From: an uncultured Muribaculaceae bacterium
Lineage (GTDB): Bacteria; Bacteroidota; Bacteroidia; Bacteroidales; Muribaculaceae
Direction of reading: 5' to 3'
DNA length: 64,000 nucleotides
Assembly (NCBI GenBank): GCA_910586565.1
Contig: CAJUIT010000010.1
Coordinates: 44,859 to 108,858, forward strand
Under the pieces are notes generated by a model. That model worked only from the letters and a program-made list of their open reading frames with translations, did not search any database and was not told the DNA's origin. The position numbers were made by a program, and so were the translations under genes. Below, piece by piece: positions 1 to 8,321 of this stretch; the first letter of the stretch is position 1; each line of letters begins with the position of its first letter.

Positions 1-6
1 GGGAAA

Positions 7-744
7 ATGAAAGCAGCTCTTATAGGTTACGGAAAGATGGGGCGCGCCATCGAGAAGTTTCTCATTGACCGCGGCCATGAGATAACCTGCCGCATCGACG
101 CCGGAGAAACAGAAAAATTCGACAGCGAGGAGTTCCGCAACAGCGATGTGGCAATTGAATTCACCTGCCCTGCCGCTGCTGTGGCAAACTACATGGAGGC
201 TTTCGGCCGCGGTGTGCCTGTTGTGTCGGGAACAACCGGCTGGACTTCACGTATCGACGAGGTGAAAACCGCGCTTGCCGAAACCGATGCCACATTGTTC
301 TGGACATCGAATTTCAGCATCGGCGTGAATCTGTTCATGCGTGTCAACAGTTATCTTGCAAAGATAATGAACGGATTTCCGCAATATAACCCCTCGATGA
401 GGGAGATTCATCACATCCATAAACTCGACCACCCTTCGGGCACAGCCATAACCCTTGCCGACGGCATCATTGCCAACAACGGCCGGATTGAAAACTGGTT
501 TGAACCCGAAACGGAGAATGAGGAGCGCCCCGGGGCTCTCCCTATCGCACATGAACGTTGCGGTGAGGTGCCCGGCACACACATTGTGAGCTGGACATCA
601 CCTGTCGACACCATCTCCATCGAGCACCGCGCTTTCTCGCGCGAGGGTTTCGCTCTCGGTGCCGTGATTGCCGCCGAATGGGTGGCTGCCAACCCCAACC
701 GCAAAGGATTGCTCGGGATGGATGAGCTGTTGCCGCCGATGTAA
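7..744 (+). CDS. dapB: 4-hydroxy-tetrahydrodipicolinate reductase
   Basis: Reduces 4-hydroxy-tetrahydrodipicolinate with NAD(P)H in the diaminopimelate/lysine pathway, in the cytoplasm. The 245-residue protein opens with the dinucleotide-binding glycine motif GYGKMGR (residues 7-13). It carries the family signature EIHHIHKLDHPSGTA (about 133-147), with the catalytic His pair at 135/136 and Lys139. SGTTGW near residue 74 is also typical. It is slightly shorter than the enterobacterial enzyme, as is usual in Bacteroidales. The ATG lies six bases from the window edge, so its promoter is not visible. lepB follows after 52 bases and has its own -7 box. Confidence 0.96.
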   Translation: MKAALIGYGKMGRAIEKFLIDRGHEITCRIDAGETEKFDSEEFRNSDVAIEFTCPAAAVANYMEAFGRGVPVVSGTTGWTSRIDEVKTALAETDATLFWTSNFSIGVNLFMRVNSYLAKIMNGFPQYNPSMREIHHIHKLDHPSGTAITLADGIIANNGRIENWFEPETENEERPGALPIAHERCGEVPGTHIVSWTSPVDTISIEHRAFSREGFALGAVIAAEWVAANPNRKGLLGMDELLPPM

Positions 745-761
745 CGGCTCTGTTGTGATTA

Positions 762-769
762 TAATTTTG
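762..769 (+). promoter_or_regulatory. -7 box upstream of lepB
   Basis: TAATTTTG matches the Bacteroidetes TAnnTTTG -7 element and lies 27 bases before the lepB ATG. I see no good -33 TTTG at the expected distance. Confidence 0.5.
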
Positions 770-796
770 AATTTGAATAATCTCTTCTAACGCATA

Positions 797-2251
797 ATGT
801 CAAAAGATTTTTCGGCCGACTTCAAGCGCCGTGTAAAAGAAAACAAACCCACACGTTGGGTGAGGTTTGCAGTAGTGATGCTCGTTTACCTGCTGTGGGT
901 TGCCTGGATGGGTAACTGGTGGCTGCTGTTGGGCGCTGTGCTGCTGTTCGACATTTACATCACCGGCTACATTCCGTTCACATGGTGGAAACGGTCGAAA
1001 AACAAAACTGTGAGGTCGGTTATGTCGTGGGTCGATGCCATTGTCTATGCGCTCATTCTGGTTTATTTTCTGTTCGCCTTCGTCGGACAGAACTACCAGA
1101 TTCCCTCCTCATCGCTTGAGAAAACACTCTACACCGGCGACTATCTGTTTGTAAACAAAACCGTCTACGGCCCCCGTGTGCCCATGACACCGGTCTACTT
1201 CCCGTTGGTTCACAACGAATTGCCGTTCGGTTTGGGTAAAAGCTATCTCGAACACCCCTCGGTTGGCTACAAGCGCCTCAAGGGGCAGCGCTCGGTTGAG
1301 GCCGGTGATATTGTGGTGTTTAACTTCCCGGCGGGCGACACCGTGATGAGCAAGGTGCCTAACCCCGACTACTACACTCTCATAGCACTGCATGGGCGCG
1401 ACCGTGTTGTCAACGACAAGGCTACATTCGGTGAGGTGGTTTACCGTCCCGTCGACCGTCGCGAAAACTATGTGAAACGTTGCGTGGGTTTGCCCGGGCA
1501 GCGCATAAAGATTGTTGACGGTGAGATTTTTATCGATGGCGAGAAATTCCTCGTGCCGGAGAACGTGCAGTTCAACCATTTCTATCAAAGTGCGGCCGGA
1601 AGCCTCACCGACGAGGATTTCGAGGAGTTTGAAATTCCTGTCGACGACCGTTATTCGGTTGAAATCACCCCTGCCGACATCCCCTCGCTTGCCGAACTCG
1701 GCTTCAAGGTAAATCCCGACGGTTCTGTGCCTCCGGTTTATGTGTCGCCTATGACAGAGGCGATGGTTGAGAAGATGGTGCAGAGTCCGCGCATCGCCAA
1801 TGTGATGAAACAGATTCCGGGGCAGGAGACAATGGCACGCTTGTTTCCCGAGGCACTTTCGGCCAACTGGACCCGTGCAAATTATGGCGGAGCGGAAGGT
1901 TTGTGGATTCCCAAAAAGGGCACGGCTCTAAAAATGACAGAGAAGGCTTGGGATATTTATGGCCGCACCATCAGGGTGTATGAAAACAATCCCGATGCTG
2001 AGTGGCGCGACGGCCATCTGTTCATCAATGGCGAGCAGGTTGACTACTACACTTTCCGTCAGGATTATTATTTCATGATGGGTGATAACCGCGACAACTC
2101 GCTCGACTCACGCTACTGGGGTTTTGTGCCGGAGGATCACATTGTGGGCACTCCCTGGAGGGTTCTCATTTCGTTTGACAAGGATAAATCGCTGTTCGAC
2201 GGCAAGATTCGCTGGAACCGCATTCTCCGCGATGCGAATCCGGATAAGTGA
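797..2251 (+). CDS. lepB: Signal peptidase I
   Basis: Membrane serine protease (family S26) that cleaves Sec signal peptides on the periplasmic side of the inner membrane. Two hydrophobic segments near residues 23-60 and 78-97 precede the catalytic-serine motif IPSSSLEKT (102-110, nucleophile probably Ser106). The general-base Lys lies in ENYVKRCVGLPG (about 227), and GDNRDNSLDSR near residue 430 is the conserved C-terminal box. At 484 residues it is the long form with an inserted domain common in Bacteroidetes. A WbqC-family gene follows, a common Bacteroidales arrangement. The many secreted proteins in this window are potential substrates. Confidence 0.95.
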   Translation: MSKDFSADFKRRVKENKPTRWVRFAVVMLVYLLWVAWMGNWWLLLGAVLLFDIYITGYIPFTWWKRSKNKTVRSVMSWVDAIVYALILVYFLFAFVGQNYQIPSSSLEKTLYTGDYLFVNKTVYGPRVPMTPVYFPLVHNELPFGLGKSYLEHPSVGYKRLKGQRSVEAGDIVVFNFPAGDTVMSKVPNPDYYTLIALHGRDRVVNDKATFGEVVYRPVDRRENYVKRCVGLPGQRIKIVDGEIFIDGEKFLVPENVQFNHFYQSAAGSLTDEDFEEFEIPVDDRYSVEITPADIPSLAELGFKVNPDGSVPPVYVSPMTEAMVEKMVQSPRIANVMKQIPGQETMARLFPEALSANWTRANYGGAEGLWIPKKGTALKMTEKAWDIYGRTIRVYENNPDAEWRDGHLFINGEQVDYYTFRQDYYFMMGDNRDNSLDSRYWGFVPEDHIVGTPWRVLISFDKDKSLFDGKIRWNRILRDANPDK

Positions 2252-2257
2252 GGGGGA

Positions 2258-2292
2258 AGAAGTCAGAAGCGAGAAATCAGAAGTTAGAAGCA
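2258..2292. repeat. Degenerate AGAAGTY heptad repeats, lepB 3' side
   Basis: Imperfect 7-base units (GAAGTCA, GAAGCGA, GAAATCA, GAAGTTA, GAAGCAA) directly after the lepB stop. The same unit forms the large arrays at 14325-14425 and 14583-14663. Confidence 0.7.
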
Positions 2293-2295
2293 AGA

Positions 2296-2323
2296 GAACG
2301 TAGAGCCGCCATATATGGCGGCT
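2296..2323. repeat. GCCGCCAT palindromic repeat, copy 1
   Basis: AGCCGCCATATATGGCGGCT (2304-2323) is a perfect 20-base palindrome preceded by GAACGTAG. The same unit, inverted and with one central change, occurs at 7379-7406. It sits between lepB and the WbqC gene, next to AGAAGTY-type repeats at about 2258-2292. Confidence 0.8.
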
Positions 2324-2369
2324 TCGCCGAATGATTTTTGACTGTAAAACAACTAAAAGCTAAAGAAGA

Positions 2370-3035
2370 GTGTCACCATTGATCGTTTTTCCGGAACGGA
2401 CTGTGAAGCTGCCGCTGAGATATTTCGGCAGCGTGGACTATTATGCCGTGATGTCGGCTTTCGGAAAGGTGGTTATTGATGCGGGTGAGCTTTTCGACAA
2501 GCGCCGCAAGGAGGTGCACCGCTGCAATATCGCCGACACTCATGGCCCTGTGTCGCTTACTGTGCCGATTGCCAAGCCTCACGGCATAGCCCGCGCGCGA
2601 TGGAGCGACGTGGGGGTAAGTGATCACGGTGCGTGGTGGCATGTTCATCGGGTTACTTTGGAATCGGCTTATGGCCGCACTCCATTTTTTGAATACTACA
2701 TCGACCGTTTTCTCCCCTATCTGCGCCGCGAGGTGACAGAAGAATTCCCCACTGTGGCTGCTTTGAATGCGGCTATTGATACCGAACTTCGCTCAATATT
2801 GATGATTGACAGCGAGGTGTCGGTTGTTAACGGTGATGAAGCTGAGGTGACTGTGAACCACGTTTTTACCGGCGAGGAATTTGCCGGTGTTGAGTTCCCC
2901 GCTTATTATCAGGTGAGGGCCGACAAACAAGGGTTTTATCCCAACCTGTCGGTTCTTGACCTCATTTTCAATCTCGGCCCGGAAGCTCCGCTCTATCTGC
3001 GTGAGCTTAATAAATCGCTTAAAAGGATTGGGTGA
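2370..3035 (+). CDS. WbqC-family protein
   Basis: A 221-residue cytoplasmic protein of the WbqC-like family. Members occur in O-antigen/polysaccharide loci, but the reaction is not established. The N-terminal block (FGSVDYYAVM, then HRCNIADTHGPVSLTVPI) and a later aromatic stretch near residue 100 (TPFFEYYIDRFLPYL) are characteristic. The start is uncertain: the listed codon is GTG at 2370, and an in-frame TTG at 2379 is better placed relative to the purine-rich AAGAAGAG. It follows lepB by 118 bases containing only repeats and is convergent with the permease gene ending at 3051. No terminator is visible between them. Confidence 0.85.
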   Translation: MSPLIVFPERTVKLPLRYFGSVDYYAVMSAFGKVVIDAGELFDKRRKEVHRCNIADTHGPVSLTVPIAKPHGIARARWSDVGVSDHGAWWHVHRVTLESAYGRTPFFEYYIDRFLPYLRREVTEEFPTVAALNAAIDTELRSILMIDSEVSVVNGDEAEVTVNHVFTGEEFAGVEFPAYYQVRADKQGFYPNLSVLDLIFNLGPEAPLYLRELNKSLKRIG

Positions 3036-3050
3036 TTTTCGCCCCGATAT

Positions 3051-4259
3051 TTACTTGCGGCGTATAAGCGGTATCACCGGGGTGATTATGAGGGCTATTA
3101 CTAAAATTGTGGCGAATGTGAGCAGAAGGTCGGGAAGTTCAAGAGCAACGGGGTAGGATTCGACCGACAGCAGAGCAGGGTCGGTACCCGCGAGCTTAAT
3201 CCATCCGAAATGTTGCTGACCGAGAACAAGAGCGCATCCTGCCGCCAGTCCGGCCAATCCACCGATTATCACTATAAGCCACCCCTGAGTGGTGAAAATG
3301 CGGTTGATGAATCGGCGTGTGCCCCCCATCGCCGTGATTATGGCCATGTTATCCTCTTTTTCAAGAATAAGCATAGACAGGGTGGAGATGATGTTGCAGG
3401 AGGCTATAAGCAGAATGAAAGCAAGCATGAGAAAGGTTATCCACTTTTCAACCTCAATCATCCGGAATGCCTGTTCCTGTTGCTCACGGCGGTTTTTCAC
3501 CATGAATTTGTCGCCGCACACGGCTTTGAGCCTCTCCCCCACCTCATTCACCGATGCTCCACGGGCTAAGGAAACCGCTATGGAGGTTGCCATGTTGTCG
3601 TAGTTCAGAAGCATGGCGGCGGTGGCATATGGCACCACAACCATGTCGCGGTCGTATTCCTCCTGTTCAACCTGATAAACGGCGGTTACCTTCAGCGGGG
3701 TTGTGTTGAAGCCGGCAAGCGGATTGGCCGGGTTGATTCGCCCCACGCGGCGCGGCTCATAGATTGTGAGCATGTCGATTCCGGCCGAAGGGCGAACACC
3801 CAATCCCATTGCCGTTCCCACGCTTGAGAGGGCGCAGGTGTCGGCCGAAAAATCAATTGTTCCGTCGATAATGATGTGTCGCAGCCCCGAGGCTTCGAGT
3901 CCTGCCTGGGTTATACCCTTCAGAGTGACAGGCATCTGCCGCTCTCCGGCCACGGCAAAAGCCTGCTCGGTAATTTCGGGTTGGGCTGTGCCCACCCCCT
4001 CCACAGCTCTCACCACAGTTAGCAGCGAATCGACATTTTCAATCGCTTTTCCCCGCGCAGGGGTCACCATGAAATCGGGGTCCATTGCCGAGAGTTTCGA
4101 CTCGGCCAACTGCGAGAAGCCGTTGAAAACCGATAGCACGATAATCATGGCCGCTGAGGCCACAGCGATGGCCGCCAGCGAGATTGCAGAAATCACGTTG
4201 ACGGCACCGTGGGATTTTCGCGCGAGCAGATAGCGCAGGGCTATGCGTAGTGAGAGCAC
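3051..4259 (-). CDS. LolC/E-type ABC permease (FtsX-like)
   Basis: A 402-residue inner-membrane permease of the FtsX/LolC-LolE type. Such proteins extract lipoproteins from the inner membrane for transfer to the outer membrane, together with an ATPase not encoded here. The N-terminus (RIALRYLLARKSHGAVNVIS) leads into one membrane segment at about 20-45. A long periplasmic MacB-like domain follows, then three C-terminal segments from about residue 268 onward. The start codon is GTG at 4259. It lies 30 bases after rbfA on the same strand and is probably co-transcribed from the rbfA promoter. The exact substrate is inferred from the family. Confidence 0.88.
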   Translation of the reverse strand: MLSLRIALRYLLARKSHGAVNVISAISLAAIAVASAAMIIVLSVFNGFSQLAESKLSAMDPDFMVTPARGKAIENVDSLLTVVRAVEGVGTAQPEITEQAFAVAGERQMPVTLKGITQAGLEASGLRHIIIDGTIDFSADTCALSSVGTAMGLGVRPSAGIDMLTIYEPRRVGRINPANPLAGFNTTPLKVTAVYQVEQEEYDRDMVVVPYATAAMLLNYDNMATSIAVSLARGASVNEVGERLKAVCGDKFMVKNRREQQEQAFRMIEVEKWITFLMLAFILLIASCNIISTLSMLILEKEDNMAIITAMGGTRRFINRIFTTQGWLIVIIGGLAGLAAGCALVLGQQHFGWIKLAGTDPALLSVESYPVALELPDLLLTFATILVIALIITPVIPLIRRK

Positions 4260-4289
4260 TTGGGTTGTGATGGAAACAGGCCTGATGTG

Positions 4290-4625
4290 TTATTTGGCCA
4301 AAAGATTGTCGATATTCTCGATATAGTCGAGCGAGTCGTCGAGATGGAAGGTGAGTTCGGGTGTTTTGCGCAGCTGGAAACGTACCTTCTGGGCGAGTTC
4401 GTAGCGGATGGTCTTAGCGTTACGGTTGATGTTCTCAAGAATCTCGGCGGCTTTTGCCGAGGGGAAAATCGAAAGATAGGCGCGAGCGATGCTAAGGTCG
4501 GGGCTTACCCTCACTGCCGACACCGACACGATTGTGCCGTGGGTCTTGGCAGTTTGCAGACGCAGGATTTCACTCAGTTCCTTCTGGATGAGACGGGCTA
4601 TTTTTGCTTGACGGGTTGATTCCAT
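4290..4625 (-). CDS. rbfA: Ribosome-binding factor A
   Basis: A 111-residue 30S maturation factor. It shows the typical order: RQAKIARLIQKELSEIL at the N-terminus, VSVSAVRVSPDLSIARAYLS in the centre, and a C-terminal RFQLRKTPELTFHLDDS block that matches the family's conserved end. The ATG at 4625 is preceded by a -7 box at 4682-4675. The permease gene follows at +30 bases. Confidence 0.95.
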   Translation of the reverse strand: MESTRQAKIARLIQKELSEILRLQTAKTHGTIVSVSAVRVSPDLSIARAYLSIFPSAKAAEILENINRNAKTIRYELAQKVRFQLRKTPELTFHLDDSLDYIENIDNLLAK

Positions 4626-4674
4626 AGTTGAAAGTTTTTTAGTGTTTGTTGAGTTATAACAAACCTCGCAACTG

Positions 4675-4682
4675 CAAAGTTA
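4675..4682 (-). promoter_or_regulatory. -7 box upstream of rbfA
   Basis: Reads TAACTTTG on the minus strand, about 50 bases before the rbfA ATG. Confidence 0.55.
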
Positions 4683-4779
4683 ATGAAAAATGCGGGCATT
4701 CAGGCGGTTCTTCCCGGTTAGGGGTGCTCATTGCAGGGTTAAATTCATTAACAAACATGGTTTTGCCATATTTTTATGG

Positions 4780-4787
4780 TAACTTTG
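4780..4787 (+). promoter_or_regulatory. -7 box upstream of secreted endonuclease
   Basis: TAACTTTG, about 87 bases before the ATG at 4874. A TTTG at 4762-4765 is only 14 bases upstream, shorter than the usual 19-20. This box supports 4874 over an open-frame start at 4646, which would lie upstream of the promoter. Confidence 0.5.
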
Positions 4788-4873
4788 ATGCCCTTTCGCC
4801 ATGTGCGGCCGATGAGCGGCTGACATTAAAAATTGATAACCTTAAAATAAAGTACTCAAACTACTCGCGGAAA

Positions 4874-7294
4874 ATGAAAAAGTTTTTTGCTTTCATTTTC
4901 GGGGCTGCAACGCTGTGGGGAAATGCAGCTGAAGCCCCCGATTATTATCTGTCATGTGAAGGTAAAACAGGCCAATCACTTCTGGTTGCCCTCAAGGGTG
5001 TGGTTTCATCGCACACAAAAGTCAGTTACGACGGGTTGTGGGCGGTTTACAAAACCTCCGATGTTCGTCCCGACGGAACGCTGTGGGATATCTATTCCAC
5101 AAAAGCATGGCCATCAAATTTCCCACAATGTGGCAACTACAAAAATGTAGGTGATTGTGTAAACCGCGAGCACTCTTTCCCCAAAAGCTGGTGGGGTGGC
5201 GGAAACCAAACACAATATTCCGATGCCTACCACCTCTACCCTACCGACGGAAAAGTGAACGGTCAGCGCAGCAACTATCCTTTTGGTGAATGTGAGGGTG
5301 GAGAGGTGCTTGCGTCAAACGGAAACGTGAAACCACTCGGGCGTTGCGGCGACTCAACGTTCCCCGGTTTTTCCGGAAAAGTTTTTGAACCTGATGACCA
5401 ATACAAGGGTGATCTTGCCCGCTCCTATTTCTATCTTGCCGCAGCCTATAATGACAATATAGCACGATGGACTTCTGATCATGGCAGTGACATGCTCGCC
5501 GGCAACAGCTTCCCTGTGTTCAAGACATGGGCTTTGAATCTTCTACTGAAATGGCACCGTCAGGACCCCGTGAGCGAGAAGGAAATCAACCGCAACGAGG
5601 CCATCAGCAAGTTCCAGAAAAACCGCAACCCGTTCATCGACCATCCCGAACTGGTTGAATACATCTGGGGTAACAAGCAGGGGTTGGCATGGTATATCGG
5701 CGCCGGTAATGAGCCGACCATTGTAACTCCGGCGGACGGCTCCACAATCAACATCGGCACCAGCTCCATCGGCATCACCCGCTCGATGCAGGTGAACGTA
5801 AAGGGCACCGACCTCACAGAAAATGTAAGTGTCAATGTAACCGGTGCAGGCTTCACCGTGGCTCCCTCCACATTGCAGGCTTCGACTGTGAACGCGGCAG
5901 CCGGGGCAACAGTGACAGTCAGCTACAAATCGGCAACCGCAGCCACAGCCACCGGTTCGCTGATTCTGCGCTCGGGCGACGTTACCACCACATGCACCCT
6001 CACCGCTAAGGCCGTTGACGGATTGCCCGCCGGACCGGCAACGAGCATCTCCGACGAATCGTTTGTGGCTACATGGAGCTGCATCGACTCCCCCACGGCA
6101 AACTACACACTCAACGTTATGCGCGACGGAACCTCCATCGCCGGTTATCCCCGCACGGTTACAGCCGGTGATGAAAGTGCTCTCGTTGAAGGGCTCGAAC
6201 CCGAAACCACCTACACCTACACCGTTGCTTCAACAACTCTCGTTTCGGCTCCTGTAACCGTAATCACCGCCGCACCGATTCCGTCGGTTGATTTCCTCTA
6301 CGACGGTGAACTCAGCTTCATCACCACTCCCGGTGTTTCTTCGGATATCGCCGAGGTGCTTGTGCTGATTGAGAACATTCCCGGCAATGTCACCGTGTCG
6401 GTAGAATCGCCTTTCCAGGTCAGCTCCGACAAGCAAAACTGGGGCACATCCGTGGTGCTCACCCCCGGTGAGGAACGTTTCTACATGCGCCTTTATGGAA
6501 TGACAACCGGTGAATTCACCACATCGCTCGTTGCCAAAGCCGACGGTTATTTCAACGATGATGTGGATGTTGACGGTGTGATTTCAAACAACCTCGTCAC
6601 TTTCCATGAAGATTTCGAGGCCGATGGCGCCGCATCTTACGGTAAAAAGACCTACAACGGCACCGCCTGCACTTGGGAAACCGACGGTTATTTTGAAAAG
6701 AACGGTTCAAACTCCTACCCCCATACCGGCGACCAGGCTGTGCGCATGAACAAGAATGCCGCAGGCTATCTGATGATGCTTGAGTCGAAACCCAACGGCA
6801 TCGGCACGGTTTCATTCTGGGCCCGCCAATGGAGTGGAGAAAACAAGGATTTGGAGATTGAGGTGCTTGTTTCCGACAATCAGGGCTCAACCTGGGAACC
6901 GGTTGGAAAAGTTGAGGTGAAACCCACCAACGGAACCAACGTCTACACCGAATATGTTGTGCCTGTGAATCGCACCGGCAACCTTCGTGTGAAACTGCAG
7001 CAGAACATCACCGCCCGCACAATGATTGACGACTTCAGCCTCACCGACTGCCGCAGCAGCTCGATTGAGGAGGCTAACACCGCCGAATATCACTCGTGGG
7101 ATGCCTACTGCCGCAACGGAGCCCTCATCATGGAGAGCGACGGCACTTCAGAGGATTTCGCCACCGTCTACTCAGTCGACGGCACCGAACGTTTCGCCGG
7201 CCTCCTCCCCGCCGGTGAAACCTCCCTTACTCTCACCCCCGGCCTCTACATCGTGGTGGTGCGCGACTTCTCCCGCCGCGTGGTGGTGAAGTAA
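4874..7294 (+). CDS. Secreted endonuclease I with Ig/FN3 modules and T9SS-like tail
   Basis: An 806-residue secreted nuclease. The start at 4874 is chosen because it begins a clear signal peptide (MKKFFAFIFGAATLWGNA) and lies downstream of the -7 box. The endonuclease I (EndA/NucM) domain spans roughly residues 25-270, with the active-site signature NREHSFPKSWW near 97-107. Beta-sandwich modules follow: an Ig-like domain at about 285-375, an FN3-like domain at about 380-470 and a choice-of-anchor-J/MAM-like domain at about 580-725. The C-terminal 70 residues (VYSVDGTE ... GLYIVVVRDFSRRVVVK) look like a T9SS type A sorting domain. It probably digests extracellular DNA for nutrient use. A strong terminator follows at 7319. 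Confidence 0.9.
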   Translation: MKKFFAFIFGAATLWGNAAEAPDYYLSCEGKTGQSLLVALKGVVSSHTKVSYDGLWAVYKTSDVRPDGTLWDIYSTKAWPSNFPQCGNYKNVGDCVNREHSFPKSWWGGGNQTQYSDAYHLYPTDGKVNGQRSNYPFGECEGGEVLASNGNVKPLGRCGDSTFPGFSGKVFEPDDQYKGDLARSYFYLAAAYNDNIARWTSDHGSDMLAGNSFPVFKTWALNLLLKWHRQDPVSEKEINRNEAISKFQKNRNPFIDHPELVEYIWGNKQGLAWYIGAGNEPTIVTPADGSTINIGTSSIGITRSMQVNVKGTDLTENVSVNVTGAGFTVAPSTLQASTVNAAAGATVTVSYKSATAATATGSLILRSGDVTTTCTLTAKAVDGLPAGPATSISDESFVATWSCIDSPTANYTLNVMRDGTSIAGYPRTVTAGDESALVEGLEPETTYTYTVASTTLVSAPVTVITAAPIPSVDFLYDGELSFITTPGVSSDIAEVLVLIENIPGNVTVSVESPFQVSSDKQNWGTSVVLTPGEERFYMRLYGMTTGEFTTSLVAKADGYFNDDVDVDGVISNNLVTFHEDFEADGAASYGKKTYNGTACTWETDGYFEKNGSNSYPHTGDQAVRMNKNAAGYLMMLESKPNGIGTVSFWARQWSGENKDLEIEVLVSDNQGSTWEPVGKVEVKPTNGTNVYTEYVVPVNRTGNLRVKLQQNITARTMIDDFSLTDCRSSSIEEANTAEYHSWDAYCRNGALIMESDGTSEDFATVYSVDGTERFAGLLPAGETSLTLTPGLYIVVVRDFSRRVVVK

Positions 7295-7318
7295 TATTCT
7301 CCTGAAAACGAAAACAAT

Positions 7319-7360
7319 AAAGAGGCCGTTTGACACACTAAGTCAGGCGGCCTCTTTTAT
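7319..7360 (+). terminator. Intrinsic terminator after secreted endonuclease
   Basis: Seventeen-pair stem with G-U wobbles (AAAGAGGCCGTTTGAC pairing with GTCAGGCGGCCTCTTT), loop ACACTAA, then T-rich sequence. It contains TTTGACACAC, the inverse of the core shared by the terminators at 21736, 33300, 43334, 47749 and 57338. Confidence 0.85.
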
Positions 7361-7378
7361 TATGCAACCTCGCTGCGG

Positions 7379-7406
7379 AGCCGCCATGTATGGCGGCTCT
7401 ACGTTC
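7379..7406. repeat. GCCGCCAT palindromic repeat, copy 2
   Basis: AGCCGCCATGTATGGCGGCT followed by CTACGTTC. It is the reverse-orientation partner of the element at 2296-2323, with one base different in the palindrome centre. Confidence 0.8.
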
Positions 7407-7527
7407 ATACGCATTCGTTAAACCAAACGGGAGCGGTGTTTGTAATAATAGAAAGAGGGATGGGCTGTGCATCGGCATGGCGCCGTCGATAAGAATTAGA
7501 CACTTAGTAAATCAGACACACACTCCT

Positions 7528-8103
7528 ATGAAGCGATTGCTGCTAATATTTGCGCTTGCCGCAACTGCCGGGGCGCCCGCCATGATGTCGCAGGCTTTCT
7601 TTTCGGTGAACGCCGGCACCGACGGTTTTAATTTCAACCTCTCGAACGTTGCCCCGGTTTATCCGGCGGTGGCTTATGTGCCTGTTCCGGTGCACCACCA
7701 CCATCATCATGCGCATCACCCTGAGCCGGTGTGTGTGCCGTTGCGCCCCGGGGTGAGCTATGTGGCACCTGCTCCCACCTATCGCAGAGCTGCAGGGCAT
7801 TACCGCAGGGCGGTTGAACATGGTGTGGCACCCGGAGTGGGGATATACCTCCCCGGCGGGATATTTGTGGGGTCAACGGGCTATTCGCACGGCTATGATT
7901 ACTATGACGACGATTTCGACGATGACGATTTTGAAGAATATGTGGAGCATGCACGCAAGCACCACAAGAAGGCTTTGAAAAAGCAGCGCAAGGCTATTAA
8001 GAAACTCCACAAGAAGATGGAAAAGCATCACAAAAAGGAGATGAAAAAAGCTGTGAAACACCGGCGTGAAGCGAGCCATCAATCAAAAAAACATCATCAT
8101 TGA
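7528..8103 (+). CDS. His-rich secreted protein with basic coiled C-terminus
   Basis: Unrecognised 191-residue protein. I start it at 7528 because MKRLLLIFALAATAGAPAMM is a signal peptide; the frame is open upstream to 7390 but that stretch is repeat-derived. It contains a run of eight His in nine residues (HHHHHHAHH) near residue 57. An acidic patch DYYDDDFDDDDFEEY follows near 122-136. The tail of about 55 residues is rich in Lys and His and probably forms a charged helix. The poly-His and acidic segments suggest metal binding in the periplasm, but this is only inference. No partner genes point to a role. Confidence 0.7.
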   Translation: MKRLLLIFALAATAGAPAMMSQAFFSVNAGTDGFNFNLSNVAPVYPAVAYVPVPVHHHHHHAHHPEPVCVPLRPGVSYVAPAPTYRRAAGHYRRAVEHGVAPGVGIYLPGGIFVGSTGYSHGYDYYDDDFDDDDFEEYVEHARKHHKKALKKQRKAIKKLHKKMEKHHKKEMKKAVKHRREASHQSKKHHH

Positions 8104-8189
8104 ACAGCAGATGCCCTAAAAGAGGGAAAATGGTTGAGGGGTTGATGGTTTTTCGGGCGTTTTAATGGCCTTACGCAGTAAATTTTGAG

Positions 8190-8197
8190 TACCTTTG
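8190..8197 (+). promoter_or_regulatory. -7 box upstream of aminotransferase
   Basis: TACCTTTG, giving a predicted leader of about 120 bases before the ATG at 8322. Confidence 0.55.
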
Positions 8198-8210
8198 CAG
8201 GTTGGAAACT

Positions 8211-8284
8211 AACAGCCCTTCACATTGGTTTTTCAGGCATGTTGCGCCGTGTTGGTGCCGTTGTGCCATCGAGGCTGTTTTTTT
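8211..8284 (+). promoter_or_regulatory. Terminator-like fold in aminotransferase leader
   Basis: AACAGCC (8211-8217) can pair with GGCTGTT (8273-8279), which runs directly into a seven-T tract. An inner GGCA/TGCC pairing is possible. It lies between the predicted transcription start and the gene, so it could act as an attenuator or release a small leader RNA. Confidence 0.35.
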
Positions 8285-8321
8285 ACACTACCTACCACCT
8301 ACACTCAAAATCAAATTTTGA

